A DNA stretch of 64,000 bases from Rhizobium leguminosarum (GCF_004123835.1 NZ_MZMU01000011.1:124001-188000); one strand, 5' to 3'; counted from the stretch's first letter, positions 9,448 to 18,565 are shown. Made by a program: numbers and translations. The notes: generated from the sequence alone by a model not told the origin.

Positions 9448-9467
9448 GGCCGCTGCCCACAGCGGCC
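9448..9467 (-). other. Hairpin between receptor genes
   Basis: GGCCGCTG, loop CCCA, CAGCGGCC forms a perfect 8-bp stem in the 170-nt gap between two receptor genes of the operon. There is no T-run after it on the minus strand, so it is unlikely to be a simple terminator. It may affect mRNA processing or stability within the operon; that role is inferred. Confidence 0.55.
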
Positions 9468-9490
9468 CCCGCTGCTGCACCGGAAAAGCC

Positions 9491-11122
9491 CTATGCGCTT
9501 TCACGGAACTCGTCATCGGTCGTATCGGGACCGCCCATCGACATATCGAGGGCAAAGCCCTTTACGCGAGCCTGCTGGCCGACGACCGTATTGGCCGGCG
9601 CCTTGCTGACCGGTTTGCGCGGTGCGGCCTGAACCCGGCTGCGGGCGGTGAGTTTTGTAGCCGGTGCGCGCTCGCGGCGCCCGCCGGCCATATCTACCTT
9701 GAAGAAGGCGATCGATGTCTGCAGTTCTTCCGCCTGGGAGGCCAGTTCCTCGGAGGTTGCCGACATCTGCTCGGAAGCACCGGCATTCTGTTGCGTCACC
9801 TTGTCGAGCTGCTGGATCGCTTCATTGATCTGCGCAGCCCCGATATCCTGCTCGCGGCAGGCGGCACTGATCTCGGAAACCAGCTCCGCTGTCTTGCGGA
9901 TGTCGGGCACCAGCCGGCCGAGCATGTCGCCCGCCTCCTGGGCGGCCGTCACGGTATCGCTCGACATAGAGCTGATTTCGGCAGCCGCCGACTGGCTGCG
10001 CTCGGCAAGCTTGCGCACCTCCGAGGCGACCACCGCGAAACCCTTGCCGTGTTCACCGGCGCGTGCTGCTTCCACAGCCGCATTGAGAGCCAAGAGATCG
10101 GTCTGGCGAGCGATTTCCTGGACGATGCCGATCTTCTGGGCGATCGTCCGCATGGCGTCGACCGCACGGGAGACGGCTTCGCCGCTGGCTTCCGCATCCT
10201 TGGCCGACTGCCGGGCGATCTTTTCCGTCTGAGCGGCATTATCGGCGTTCTGCTTGATGTTGGAAGCCATCTCTTCCATCGAGGCCGAGGCCTCTTCGGC
10301 GGAAGCCGCCTGTTCCGTGGCGCCCTGCGACACCTGCTCCGAGCTTGCCGAAAGTTCCTGGCTGCCGGAAGAGACGTTCTCGGCGGCGGAGATCGCATCG
10401 GCGACGACGCCACGCAGGCGCTCGACCTTCTGGTTGAGGTCGCCGATTGCGACGGCGTTTGCGACGGTCGTAATCTTCCGCAGACCGTTGTTGATGCCGA
10501 GCGTGATCCACAGTGCAGCGCCGAGAGCCACGAGCACGGCGATGCCGGAAGCGGTGCCGAGGATCAGCTTCGTCGAGTTGTAAAGATCCGTGTTCGCCTG
10601 ATCGGTCGCCTTCATGCCCTTGCGCTGGATCTCGATGAGTGCGGCAATCGCATCACCCATGTCGTTGGTCATCGTGCGCAGGTCACCGAGCGACAGCGCC
10701 AGTGCACCGGCTTGATCTCCCCTGGCGTCAAGCTGCTGCAGTTCGGCGGATCTGTCGCGAAATTTCGCACCGATCGTCTGCAGCTTTTCCCAATAGGGCT
10801 TGCCTTCAGGCGAAGCAATGGCGTGGCCGGCGTCGACGGCATCGAACATCGCCTGCAAGTTCTGGTCGGCTTCCTTGTAGAAACCGGCAGCCGCGTCGGG
10901 TTCCGTGGAAAGCAGAGCGTTCTTCTGAGCGCGGATGGCGTTGACTTCGGCAATATTGGCGTTCAGCGCCAGTTCCAGGCGGCGCATCGGGCCGTCGATC
11001 ATATTGCCGCTTGCCTCGTTCAAGGTGCCGAGGCTGAGGCTTCCATAAACCGCGATGCCGATCAGCAGCAGCGTCATGATGCCGAAGGCAAGACCCAGTT
11101 TGAGTTTAATGGTGAAACGCAT
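9491..11122 (-). CDS. Methyl-accepting chemotaxis protein with truncated HAMP region
   Basis: Protein of 543 residues from the ATG at 11122; this start is chosen because GGGGG precedes it and [10 protein letters not shown] aligns with the starts of the sister receptors. Two membrane helices (about 8-28 and 190-212) flank a helical periplasmic sensor. The signalling domain is nearly identical to the sisters, with [18 protein letters not shown] and the [17 protein letters not shown] tip. After the second helix the HAMP starts normally ([12 protein letters not shown]) but jumps at once to [12 protein letters not shown]. In the sister gene downstream those two segments are about 58 residues apart. 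The reading frame is intact, so this is an in-frame deletion, not a break. The tail [13 protein letters not shown] is present. Confidence 0.92.
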   Translation of the reverse strand: MRFTIKLKLGLAFGIMTLLLIGIAVYGSLSLGTLNEASGNMIDGPMRRLELALNANIAEVNAIRAQKNALLSTEPDAAAGFYKEADQNLQAMFDAVDAGHAIASPEGKPYWEKLQTIGAKFRDRSAELQQLDARGDQAGALALSLGDLRTMTNDMGDAIAALIEIQRKGMKATDQANTDLYNSTKLILGTASGIAVLVALGAALWITLGINNGLRKITTVANAVAIGDLNQKVERLRGVVADAISAAENVSSGSQELSASSEQVSQGATEQAASAEEASASMEEMASNIKQNADNAAQTEKIARQSAKDAEASGEAVSRAVDAMRTIAQKIGIVQEIARQTDLLALNAAVEAARAGEHGKGFAVVASEVRKLAERSQSAAAEISSMSSDTVTAAQEAGDMLGRLVPDIRKTAELVSEISAACREQDIGAAQINEAIQQLDKVTQQNAGASEQMSATSEELASQAEELQTSIAFFKVDMAGGRRERAPATKLTARSRVQAAPRKPVSKAPANTVVGQQARVKGFALDMSMGGPDTTDDEFRESA

Positions 11123-11264
11123 GTGATACCCCCGATTTGCAGTCAAAACGAATGGAGAGAGACATGTCCCCTTGGCGGGACGTCGAGCTTGGAAGTGATG
11201 TGTTGAAACGGGGAAAAGCGACTACATTCACTTCCCGGCAGCCGGACATCTATCCATCGCAGCG

Positions 11265-11381
11265 CCAACGCCTACATGCGTTGGGGGTATTCCCTCCTCG
11301 GGCCGCCGGAGCAGCCCGAGGGATCACATTGAGGCGAAGCGCTCGGGCGCTTTCCCTGGGAGAGCTTGGTCTCTCCCAGGG
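11265..11381 (-). other. Three successive hairpins in the gap between receptor genes
   Basis: The 265-nt gap between the first and second receptor genes holds three clear stems. CCCTGGGAGA pairs with TCTCCCAGGG (11354-11381), CCTCGGGC with GCCCGAGG (11296-11321), and CCAACGC with GCGTTGG (11265-11284). None is followed by a strong T-run on the minus strand. Such series often set relative transcript levels by protecting or processing mRNA; whether they terminate partially is unknown. Confidence 0.55.
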
Positions 11382-11387
11382 GAGAGT

Positions 11388-13097
11388 TTATGCGCTCTCC
11401 CTAAAGTCGTCGTCGCTGGCGTCTGGACCGCCCATCGACATATCGAGAGCAAAGCCTTTGAGACGTTGCTGCTGAGCCGAAACCGTCTGGCCACGGCCTT
11501 GGCCGCTGGCCTGCGGGGCGGGCTTGCGGACAGCGGCCTGGGCCTTGATTACTTTGGCCGAAGCTTTTGGCTGCGCCTTGTGGGCAGCGGACCGCGCGCT
11601 GCCTGCCGTATCGACCTTGAAGAAGGCGATCGACGTCTGCAGCTCTTCGGCCTGGGAGGCGAGCTCCTCGGAGGTTGCCGACATCTGCTCGGAGGCGCCG
11701 GCATTCTGCTGCGTCACCTTGTCGAGCTGCTGGATCGCTTCGTTGATCTGCGAGGCGCCGACATCCTGTTCGCGGCAGGCAGCACTGATCTCGGAAACCA
11801 GTTCCGCCGTCTTGCGGATGTCGGGCACCAGCCGGCCGAGCATGTCGCCGGCATCGGCGGCAGCCTTGACCGTATCGCTCGACATCGAGCTGATTTCGGC
11901 AGCGGCCGACTGGCTGCGTTCGGCAAGCTTGCGCACCTCGGAGGCAACGACCGCAAAACCCTTGCCATGTTCACCGGCACGAGCGGCTTCAACGGCAGCG
12001 TTCAGAGCCAGCAGATCGGTCTGGCGGGCGATTTCCTGGACGATGCCGATCTTCTGGGCAATCGTGCGCATGGCGTCGACAGCACGCGTCACCGCTTCAC
12101 CACTCATCTCCGCGTCCTTGGCCGATTGGCGGGCGATCTTTTCGGTCTGGGCGGCGTTATCGGCGTTCTGCTTGATGTTGGCGGCCATCTGTTCCATCGA
12201 GGCGGAAGCCTCTTCGGCCGACGCGGCCTGTTCGGTTGCGCCCTGCGATACCTGTTCCGAACTCGCCGAAAGTTCCTGGCTGCCGGAAGAGACGTTGTCG
12301 GCGGCCGACAGTGCGTCGGCAACGACGCCGCGCAGGCGTTCGATCATAGTATTGACGTTGCCCAGAAGTTCGCCGATTTCGTCATGGCTGGTGATGTCGG
12401 CCATCTTCGTCAGATCGCCGTCCGACACTTCGCGCACCACCATATTGGCACGGCCGAGGCCCTTGCTGATCGTACTGGCGATCCAGAACGCGGTGACGGC
12501 AGCAATCAGCAGGGCGACGGCGGCGACCGCAACCATCGTTGTGCGCGTCGCCGTGTACTGCGCTTCGGCGCCGTCGTTGGCAGCCTTCATACGCTGCTTT
12601 TCAAGTGCCAGGATTTCGCTGAGCGTCGAGTCGATGTCGTTGGCAGCGACCCGCGCCGTCGTGACGGAAACGGCATTCGCGCCTTCGGCATTGCCGGCCT
12701 TCATATATTCCCGGATCTGATCGTCGGCTGCCGTGAAGGTCTTGGAAAGTTCGGCGATGCGCGCCCAGCGCGCCTTGCCTTCTTCCGTGGCCAGCTCCAA
12801 CACCTGGTTGAAGGCGTCGGTGAAGTCCTTGCGGGCCTGATTGCCCTTCGCGATTGCGCCGGCCGTCTCCTCGGCGGTGCGGGCGGTGAGCAGATTCTTC
12901 TGCTGGCGGATCTCCTCAAGCTGGGCAATGTTGATCTGCTGCGCCAGATCGAGGCGGGCTGCCGGGCCGGCGAGAAGCTTATCGATCGTGTCGTTCAGCG
13001 ATCCAAGGCTGAAGATACCGTAAGCGGCGGTGCCTACGAGCATCAGAATGATGAAGGTGAACGCGGTCACCAGTTTCGTCTTTATTGTCAGTCGCAT
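11388..13097 (-). CDS. Methyl-accepting chemotaxis protein, single HAMP domain
   Basis: Protein of 569 residues, first of three tandem receptors in transcription order. It begins [16 protein letters not shown], similar to its sisters. Membrane helices are at about 10-30 and 190-212, with a helical-bundle sensor between them. One complete HAMP follows, with [20 protein letters not shown] and then [11 protein letters not shown]. The signalling domain contains the same hairpin tip as its sisters. A Lys/Ala/Pro-rich linker leads to the tail [19 protein letters not shown] precedes the ATG. It begins 31 nt after the first cheW. The near identity of the signalling halves, against dissimilar sensors, points to duplication with sensor divergence or gene conversion. 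Confidence 0.93.
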   Translation of the reverse strand: MRLTIKTKLVTAFTFIILMLVGTAAYGIFSLGSLNDTIDKLLAGPAARLDLAQQINIAQLEEIRQQKNLLTARTAEETAGAIAKGNQARKDFTDAFNQVLELATEEGKARWARIAELSKTFTAADDQIREYMKAGNAEGANAVSVTTARVAANDIDSTLSEILALEKQRMKAANDGAEAQYTATRTTMVAVAAVALLIAAVTAFWIASTISKGLGRANMVVREVSDGDLTKMADITSHDEIGELLGNVNTMIERLRGVVADALSAADNVSSGSQELSASSEQVSQGATEQAASAEEASASMEQMAANIKQNADNAAQTEKIARQSAKDAEMSGEAVTRAVDAMRTIAQKIGIVQEIARQTDLLALNAAVEAARAGEHGKGFAVVASEVRKLAERSQSAAAEISSMSSDTVKAAADAGDMLGRLVPDIRKTAELVSEISAACREQDVGASQINEAIQQLDKVTQQNAGASEQMSATSEELASQAEELQTSIAFFKVDTAGSARSAAHKAQPKASAKVIKAQAAVRKPAPQASGQGRGQTVSAQQQRLKGFALDMSMGGPDASDDDFRESA

Positions 13098-13128
13098 TGT
13101 CCAAACCCCTCGTTGAATTCATCCAGCG

Positions 13129-13638
13129 TCAATTGACGGCTCCCGCCGCATCGTGCCTCGATGAAAAGATCGCCTGCAGATTGGGGAGAATGATGAATTC
13201 TCCGCCCCTCTTCACCAGGCAGTTGATGTAGTCGGCGCGCCAGCGCATGCCGACGCTCGGTGGCGCCTCGCTGGCGGACTTTGCAAGCGTCGTCACCTCG
13301 TTCACCTTGTCGGTCCTGAGGCCGACGAGCGTTTGCTCGCCCTGCAGATCGATCTCGATGACGATGAAGCGGCTGTCGATCGTCGCCTCTGCTGCTTCCA
13401 TCCCGAAGGCGAGACGCAGATCGGCGAGCGGAATGACCTTGCCGCGAAAGTTGATGACGCTGGCGACGAAGGGCTGGCTGCCCGGCACCGCGGTCTCGGG
13501 AAGCAGGTCCAGGATTTCCTGGACGATGACCGCTTCCAGCGCGAAGGTTTCGCCGTTGAGATCGAAGGTCAGGACCTCGACTTCCTCGGCATAGTTCCAG
13601 TGATTGTCAAATCGTTCGGCTGCTGCTGTTGCACTCAT
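13129..13638 (-). CDS. cheW: Chemotaxis coupling protein CheW (proximal copy)
   Basis: Protein of 169 residues with a single CheW domain starting at about residue 20 (EVLTFDLNGETFALEAVIVQ) and containing VASVINFRGKVIPLADLRLA, the CheW core. Its ATG overlaps the cheA stop by 4 nt, so it is translationally coupled to the kinase. The position right after cheA and before the three receptors suggests it is the main coupler of this array. The short N-terminal extension is polar and without known motif. Confidence 0.93.
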   Translation of the reverse strand: MSATAAAERFDNHWNYAEEVEVLTFDLNGETFALEAVIVQEILDLLPETAVPGSQPFVASVINFRGKVIPLADLRLAFGMEAAEATIDSRFIVIEIDLQGEQTLVGLRTDKVNEVTTLAKSASEAPPSVGMRWRADYINCLVKRGGEFIILPNLQAIFSSRHDAAGAVN

Positions 13639-15692
13639 CCTGCTACACGCAATTGCGCCTCCTGTTGCTGACCCGCGGCAACCAGGTGCCCGACGTCGAG
13701 AATGAGAGCGACGCTGCCGTCGCCGAGAATGGTGGCGCCCGAGAAGGTCGCGACGTTATTGTGCAGTTTCGACATCGACTTGATGACCGTCTGGTGGTCG
13801 CCGATGATCTGGTCGACGACGAGGCCGACGCGCTCCGTGCCGGTCGAGATGACGACGACCTTCTGATGCACATCGGGCTTGGTGCCGGTGCGGAAGAGGT
13901 CGCGCAGGCGCAGGAACGGCACCAGGCTGTCGCGCAGCGAGATGAAGCTGCGGCCCCGCGAGCGAAGATCTTCCTCGAGCGACAGTTCGAGGCATTCCTC
14001 GACCGCCGAGAGCGGGATGACGTAGCGGCCGGAACCGACGCGTACCAGCAGACCGTCGATGATGGCCAGCGTCAGAGGGATGCGCAGCGACACTTCCGAA
14101 CCCTGTCCCGGCACGCTGACGATGTCGATCGCGCCGCGGAGCGCCTCGACCGTCTTCTTGACCACGTCCATGCCGACCCCGCGGCCGGACAGATTGGTGA
14201 TCGCGGCTGCCGTCGAGAAGCCGGGGGCAAAGATCAGCTGCAGCAGCTCGGAGTCGGAAAGCGGCTGGCCGGGCTGGATAAGGCCGGAGGACTCCGCTTT
14301 GGCGCGAACCCGTTCACGATTGATGCCGCGGCCGTCGTCCTTGATCGAGATGATCACCTCGCCGCCGGCCTGACGGGCCGAAAGCGTCACCGTGCCGGCT
14401 TCTGTCTTGCCGGAGGCAAGGCGGTCGGCGGGCGTTTCGAGCCCGTGATCGATCGAGTTGCGCACCAGATGCACCAGCGGATCGGCCAGACGCTCGATGA
14501 CGGTTTTGTCGACTTCGGTGCTCTCGCCCTCCGTCACCAGTTCGATCACTTTGCCGGTCTCGCGGGCGAGATCGTGAACGAGGCGGCGGAAGCGGGAGAA
14601 AAGGGTGGCGACCGGCACCATGCGCAGCACCATCATCGTGTCGCGCAATTCGCCGGAGAGACGTTCGATCTCTTCCGAGACGGAGCGCAGAGCGATATCG
14701 GTGCTGGCGCTGGCGAGCTGGCTGAGGCGCGATTGCGCGATGACGAGCTCTCCGACGCGGTCCATCAGCTCATCGAGACGTTCGGCCGGAACGCGGACAT
14801 TCTCGGCCGCCTTTGCCTGGCTGACGGCGGCGGGCACCTCGCGCTTGGCCGGAACCGCCTCGACAGGACGGAACTCCGGGACGGTGGTCGGTGAAACGGT
14901 GGCCGCCGATGCCACGACGACAGGGGCAGGTGAAACCTTTTCCTCGACCGGAGCGGCGGTTGCCGCTGCCTGCCCACTGATCTCCTCGACGCTAAGTTCC
15001 ATATCGTCGAGCACGAAGATGAAGACGTCGTCGATCGCCGAACGGTCCTGCTCGCTGGTCAGCGTCACGTCCCAGGAAATGTGGAGCTCCGTCGGAGCCA
15101 GTTCGTCGAGGGGCGGAATGGCCGAGGTGTTGGCGCGCACGGTGCATTCGCCGAGATCGCGCAACTCGTCCAGCAGGCCGAGCGGATTGGTGCCGTTGGC
15201 CATCGAATTGGCAGGCAGGCTGAAGCGGATGCGCCAGCTGTTCTTCTTCTTTGCCGGTGCCTCGCGCACGGCCGCGGTCGTAGGAACAGCGGCGGGCGCT
15301 GCTGCAGCCGCCGCTTGCTTGCCGCCGACGGCAGCCTGCAGCTGCGCCAGAAGCTTATGCCCGGTATCGCCGTGATCGGCGTCCGGCTGATCGACGAGGG
15401 CACGCATATGGTCCTGGGCGGCGAGAACGGCGGCGACGAGTTCACTGGTCGCCGCAACCTCGCCCTTGCGGACGCGGTCGAAGGCTGTTTCGCAATGATG
15501 GGTGAAGGCGGCGAGCGCCTCGAAACCGAACATCGCGCCGGAGCCCTTGAGCGTGTGGAGGCCGCGGAACACGGCGTCGACGAGATCCTTATTGTCGAGC
15601 TGGTGGGTCAGGTCGAGAAGACCGGCCTCGATCGCTTCGAGGCATTCGGCGGCTTCGGTGCGGAATACGGCAACCGGATCGAGCGTACTCAT
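13635..15692 (-). CDS. cheA: Chemotaxis histidine kinase CheA
   Basis: Protein of 685 residues. The P1 domain (about 1-105) carries phosphorylated His46 in GLHTLKGSGAMFGF. An Ala-rich linker leads to a second small domain (about 150-235), which may be the response-regulator docking part, then another linker. The dimerisation domain has VPAERLDELMDRVGELVIAQ. The ATPase domain has HLVRNSIDHGLETPADR, DDGRGI and GRGVGMDVVKK. A C-terminal CheW-like domain completes the protein. It autophosphorylates under receptor control and passes phosphate to CheY and CheB of the same operon. The start overlaps the cheY stop by 4 nt. All kinase boxes are intact. Confidence 0.95.
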   Translation of the reverse strand: MSTLDPVAVFRTEAAECLEAIEAGLLDLTHQLDNKDLVDAVFRGLHTLKGSGAMFGFEALAAFTHHCETAFDRVRKGEVAATSELVAAVLAAQDHMRALVDQPDADHGDTGHKLLAQLQAAVGGKQAAAAAAPAAVPTTAAVREAPAKKKNSWRIRFSLPANSMANGTNPLGLLDELRDLGECTVRANTSAIPPLDELAPTELHISWDVTLTSEQDRSAIDDVFIFVLDDMELSVEEISGQAAATAAPVEEKVSPAPVVVASAATVSPTTVPEFRPVEAVPAKREVPAAVSQAKAAENVRVPAERLDELMDRVGELVIAQSRLSQLASASTDIALRSVSEEIERLSGELRDTMMVLRMVPVATLFSRFRRLVHDLARETGKVIELVTEGESTEVDKTVIERLADPLVHLVRNSIDHGLETPADRLASGKTEAGTVTLSARQAGGEVIISIKDDGRGINRERVRAKAESSGLIQPGQPLSDSELLQLIFAPGFSTAAAITNLSGRGVGMDVVKKTVEALRGAIDIVSVPGQGSEVSLRIPLTLAIIDGLLVRVGSGRYVIPLSAVEECLELSLEEDLRSRGRSFISLRDSLVPFLRLRDLFRTGTKPDVHQKVVVISTGTERVGLVVDQIIGDHQTVIKSMSKLHNNVATFSGATILGDGSVALILDVGHLVAAGQQQEAQLRVAG

Positions 15693-16057
15693 CGTCCGAG
15701 AACCTTCTTCACGATCTTCACCAGACTGTCCGGGTCGAATGGCTTGGTCAGCCAGCCCGTCGCGCCGGCGGCCTTGGCGCGCGCCTTGAGATCGGCGTCC
15801 GATTCCGTGGTCAGGAAGATAATCGGAACGCCGGCCTGCGCCGGCAGCTTGCGCAGTTCCTCGATCATCGTCAGACCGTCCATGACAGGCATGTTGAGAT
15901 CGGTCACGATCAGATCGAAGCTGCTGCCCTTGGCCGTCGCCAGGCCCTCTGCCCCGTTGACCGCCTCGGTGACGCTATAGCCGGCATTGGTCAGCGTGAC
16001 CTTGGTGGTCAGACGAATGCTGGCGGAATCGTCGACAGTCAGGATATTTGCACTCAT
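15689..16057 (-). CDS. cheY: CheY-like single-domain response regulator
   Basis: Protein of 122 residues, only a receiver domain. Acidic pair Asp9-Asp10, phosphoacceptor Asp53 in LIVTDLNMPVMDG, the Thr pair in FLTTES and Lys near 105 in LTKPFD are all present. It should be phosphorylated by the CheA encoded directly downstream. Start and stop overlap its neighbours by 4 nt each (STAS gene upstream, cheA downstream). In rhizobia several CheY proteins coexist and only some act on the flagellar motor, so the output of this one is not settled by sequence. Confidence 0.94.
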   Translation of the reverse strand: MSANILTVDDSASIRLTTKVTLTNAGYSVTEAVNGAEGLATAKGSSFDLIVTDLNMPVMDGLTMIEELRKLPAQAGVPIIFLTTESDADLKARAKAAGATGWLTKPFDPDSLVKIVKKVLGR

Positions 16058-16383
16058 AACGTCACCTCTTTATGCAACCAGAAATTTTCGTCTTCTTGAT
16101 CGAAGGATTCGATGAAACCTGCGCGCTCAAGTACCTTCAAGACCGATCCATTGGCTGGCAAAGAAAGCTTGAACGTCTTTCCTTTAGCTTTTGCTTGTCG
16201 GCGCGAGGATTCGATAAGTTGAACGAAACTCAGATCCGCTTCCGCACCTTCTGGAATGCTGACGATGATTGTATCACGGCTATGAAATTCATAATTAAAC
16301 TTGGAATATAGTTCGGTCACGTTACGGATGCTGAGCACGTCCGGCAAATTTATAGATTCGTAATATTGTTTCTGAGTATCCAA
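16054..16383 (-). CDS. STAS-domain protein, first gene of the chemotaxis operon
   Basis: Protein of 109 residues with one STAS-like fold (about 10-100). A strand pattern resembling anti-sigma-factor antagonists and MlaB runs through DTIIVSIPEG and then ADLSFVQLIESSRRQAKAKG. The Ser in ADLSF falls where anti-anti-sigma factors are phosphorylated, but the usual DSSG motif is not conserved. It overlaps cheY by 4 nt and is transcribed first in the operon, so it is expected to work with the array. Its codons are visibly richer in A and T than those of cheA or cheY. No partner kinase or anti-sigma factor is encoded here. Fold assignment is fairly sure; function is unknown. Confidence 0.75.
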   Translation of the reverse strand: MDTQKQYYESINLPDVLSIRNVTELYSKFNYEFHSRDTIIVSIPEGAEADLSFVQLIESSRRQAKAKGKTFKLSLPANGSVLKVLERAGFIESFDQEDENFWLHKEVTL

Positions 16384-16723
16384 TGCAGCCTCCTGGGCCA
16401 GAAAATACTTGACGACCCTAAAAGGACTCTCACGGCAGCGTTAATGCGGGGTAAACAGCGGTTGTAGGAAACTGCCGTATAGCGCGTTCCGCGACTCCCA
16501 ATTCTCATCCGGGATAAGTTGTATTTTTTTCTCAAAATTTAGAAATAAGTAAAATAAAAACAATATGTTGAATCATCAAGGCGAGCGTTAGGCTTTCACC
16601 GACACGCCATCAACATCTTTCGTTAATCACAACGCTGGCGAGTCCCGGCGCGTTTACCGGACGTTTCCATCCTGCCCGTAAAAATAGAGTCGAATTGCCT
16701 GCATTTTAAGAAAAGGTATAAAA
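16384..16723. other. Divergent control region between STAS-che operon and receptor-like gene
   Basis: A 340-nt gap between two divergent starts. It is clearly AT-rich around 16510-16570 (runs of T and A, several AATA and TAAAA), against the GC-rich surroundings, and must hold promoters for both directions. A TTAATGCGGGGTAAA element near 16440 resembles an imperfect CtrA site, but only weakly. No convincing sigma-54, sigma-28 or hairpin element was found. A ribosome-binding site AAAAGG lies just before the GTG start at 16724. Confidence 0.45.
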
Positions 16724-18466
16724 GTGGCACACGCTCTGGTATCGTCGAACGCTGTAGCCTACACGTCCGGGAGGGACATCAGCCAGACCCTGGAATCTGC
16801 TCGCAGCCAGGTCGAGGAGCGTTTCCTCGAAGGCGGCACCGTGCTGCTCTCAGTGATGGAGGTCCTCAACCGTCTGTTGAACTCGCTCGAGAGTGTCACC
16901 ACGACGCTCGACAACAAGGAGGCGAGCGACACCAGCGCCGATCTCCGCGCCACGGTGGAGAGCCTGATGGCGCTGCCCGTCACCGAGGAAAACCGGCAGC
17001 AGGCGCTCGTCTCGCTGGCGCATACCGGCAGGGAGCTGCGCAAGCACGTCTCCGACATGCAGGAGACGATGCGTTATCTCAGAACCTTCGCGGTGACCGT
17101 GAAGATTACCGGTGCCGGCCTTGCCGAATTCGCCGGCTTCGCCCAGGAGATCCTGGAGCGCATCTATTCCGGCACCGATGAGGTCAATCGTTTCGCCATG
17201 CACCTCGACAGTCTCGACAAGGAGGTCAAGATCGCCGCCTCCTTTGGCGCCGGTGTTTCCAAGGGCTATGCCGATACTGTTCCGGCCGTCGCGGCAGCGC
17301 TCCGCGATGATGCCGCCAAGATCGCCGGACATCGCAAAGATCTCGGCGCCATCGCCCGCGAGGTCGGCGCAATTGCCCGCGCCGTCCAGAGCAAGGTCGC
17401 CTCGACCCTGTCTGCCCTGCAGATCGGCGATATCACCCGCCAGCGCATCGAGCATGTGCAGGCCACCTTTTCGCTGCTTGAAGATTTCTTTGCCGGCGAG
17501 GATGGCGCGAGGCTCGACGTCGGCGCGCGCCAGCGCCTCCAGAATGTCATTCATCATCTGACAGCGGCGCAGATGAGCGACATGTGCGCAAATTTCCAGC
17601 GGGATTCCGAAAACGTCGTCAAGACGATCGCGAGTTTCGACCACGACATGCGGGAGATTCTCAAGCTGCGCGATCAGATGAGCGGTGAGAGTGGCGAGGC
17701 CGGCGGCAACTTCATGCGCGCGCTGGAATCCAGCGTTTCGGCCGCTCATGAAATCGTCAAGCAGGTCGATACGGCAAGCCGCCAGGCCGACCAGGTGAGC
17801 CAGTCGACGATCGGTACGGCCGCCAAGCTCTCCGAAGCGATCGGCAACATCCGCGCCGTCAAGACCGACATTCACTATATGGCTTTGAATACCAACCTGC
17901 GCTGCAGCCGGCTCGGCGAGGAAGGCAAGTCGATCAACGTCGTCACCGCCGAGCTGCGCATCTTCGCCGGCAAGCTCGACGATTCCGCCGACGCCATCGT
18001 CAACGGCCTGCCGGCGCTCGAAGCCGCGGCCGGGCGCGTCGCCCCCGCCACGGATGCCGGAGCCGGCAATCTCGGAGAAAGCCTGACCTCGGCCGTCGGC
18101 AACATCCGCTCTGCAGCCAACGTGATGGAAAACGAGCTAAAGGTGCTCGCCGAGAACGGTCGCGAGGTCGCCACCAAGATCAGCCTGCTGATCGGCAAGC
18201 TCGATTTCCAGCATAATCTGGGCGAAGTCCTTGCCGGCTGCGCCGATATGCTCGAAGGCGTCGCCGGCACCGATGTCGCCGATATCTCCGATCTCGCTGA
18301 GACGATCGCGCCGCTCGACCGCAAGATCTTCAAGCACTATACGATGGTCCAGGAGCGCAGCATTCATCGCGGCATCATTCCGGCGAGCGAGGACAGCACC
18401 TCCGCTCCCGCCGAAACCGCCAAAGCCGAAAACGATGAAGACCTCTTCGCCGATGCGCTTTTTTAG
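16724..18466 (+). CDS. Soluble receptor-like chemotaxis protein, diverged
   Basis: Protein of 580 residues from a GTG start preceded by AAAAGG at good spacing. No membrane helix or signal peptide is visible. Most of it is helical with heptad-like spacing, as in receptor cytoplasmic domains. Near residue 384 the stretch YMALNTNLRCSRLGEEG resembles the receptor hairpin tip ([17 protein letters not shown] in the neighbouring genes). It is followed by INVVTAELRIFAGKLDDSA, parallel to the [15 protein letters not shown] that follows the tip in the neighbours. So it looks like a cytoplasmic receptor relative whose CheA/CheW contact tip has diverged. It is divergent from, and probably linked in function to, the STAS-che operon. 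It could instead act as a scaffold or regulator that does not activate the kinase. No HAMP or known sensor domain was recognised. Confidence 0.7.
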   Translation: MAHALVSSNAVAYTSGRDISQTLESARSQVEERFLEGGTVLLSVMEVLNRLLNSLESVTTTLDNKEASDTSADLRATVESLMALPVTEENRQQALVSLAHTGRELRKHVSDMQETMRYLRTFAVTVKITGAGLAEFAGFAQEILERIYSGTDEVNRFAMHLDSLDKEVKIAASFGAGVSKGYADTVPAVAAALRDDAAKIAGHRKDLGAIAREVGAIARAVQSKVASTLSALQIGDITRQRIEHVQATFSLLEDFFAGEDGARLDVGARQRLQNVIHHLTAAQMSDMCANFQRDSENVVKTIASFDHDMREILKLRDQMSGESGEAGGNFMRALESSVSAAHEIVKQVDTASRQADQVSQSTIGTAAKLSEAIGNIRAVKTDIHYMALNTNLRCSRLGEEGKSINVVTAELRIFAGKLDDSADAIVNGLPALEAAAGRVAPATDAGAGNLGESLTSAVGNIRSAANVMENELKVLAENGREVATKISLLIGKLDFQHNLGEVLAGCADMLEGVAGTDVADISDLAETIAPLDRKIFKHYTMVQERSIHRGIIPASEDSTSAPAETAKAENDEDLFADALF

Positions 18467-18475
18467 GTTGGAACG

Positions 18476-18565
18476 CTACAGCGCCGCACGTCTTTTCAGA
18501 CGCGCAAAGGATGCTGTAGCCGCATAATGCCTAAATCGATTCAGATTTAAGGGACTATGCAATAG
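18476..18565. repeat. Rhizobial palindromic intergenic repeat, family A, copy 1
   Basis: Two modules. The first runs from CTACAGCGCCGCACGTC to GATGCTGTAG (18476-18519) and can fold on itself. The second (18522-18560) is a hairpin with TAAATCGATTCAGATTTA at its centre and GCATA/TATGC at its base. A related copy with the same module order lies at 40543-40646. Elements of this type are common between rhizobial genes. Confidence 0.75.

Noticed and set aside
9413..13136. Very long open frames opposite the receptor genes (for example 9413-11206 and 11466-13136 on the plus strand)
   Set aside because: They mirror the coding sequence of real, conserved receptors in GC-rich DNA and encode Gly/Arg/His-rich sequence without any recognisable domain.
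16425..16465. CtrA-like TTAA-N7-TTAA element
   Set aside because: Only one half is exact; the second is TAAA, so the match is too weak to call.
16724..16745. Sigma-54-like TGGCAC at the start of the receptor-like gene
   Set aside because: The TTGC half at the right distance is missing and the sequence is inside the coding start.
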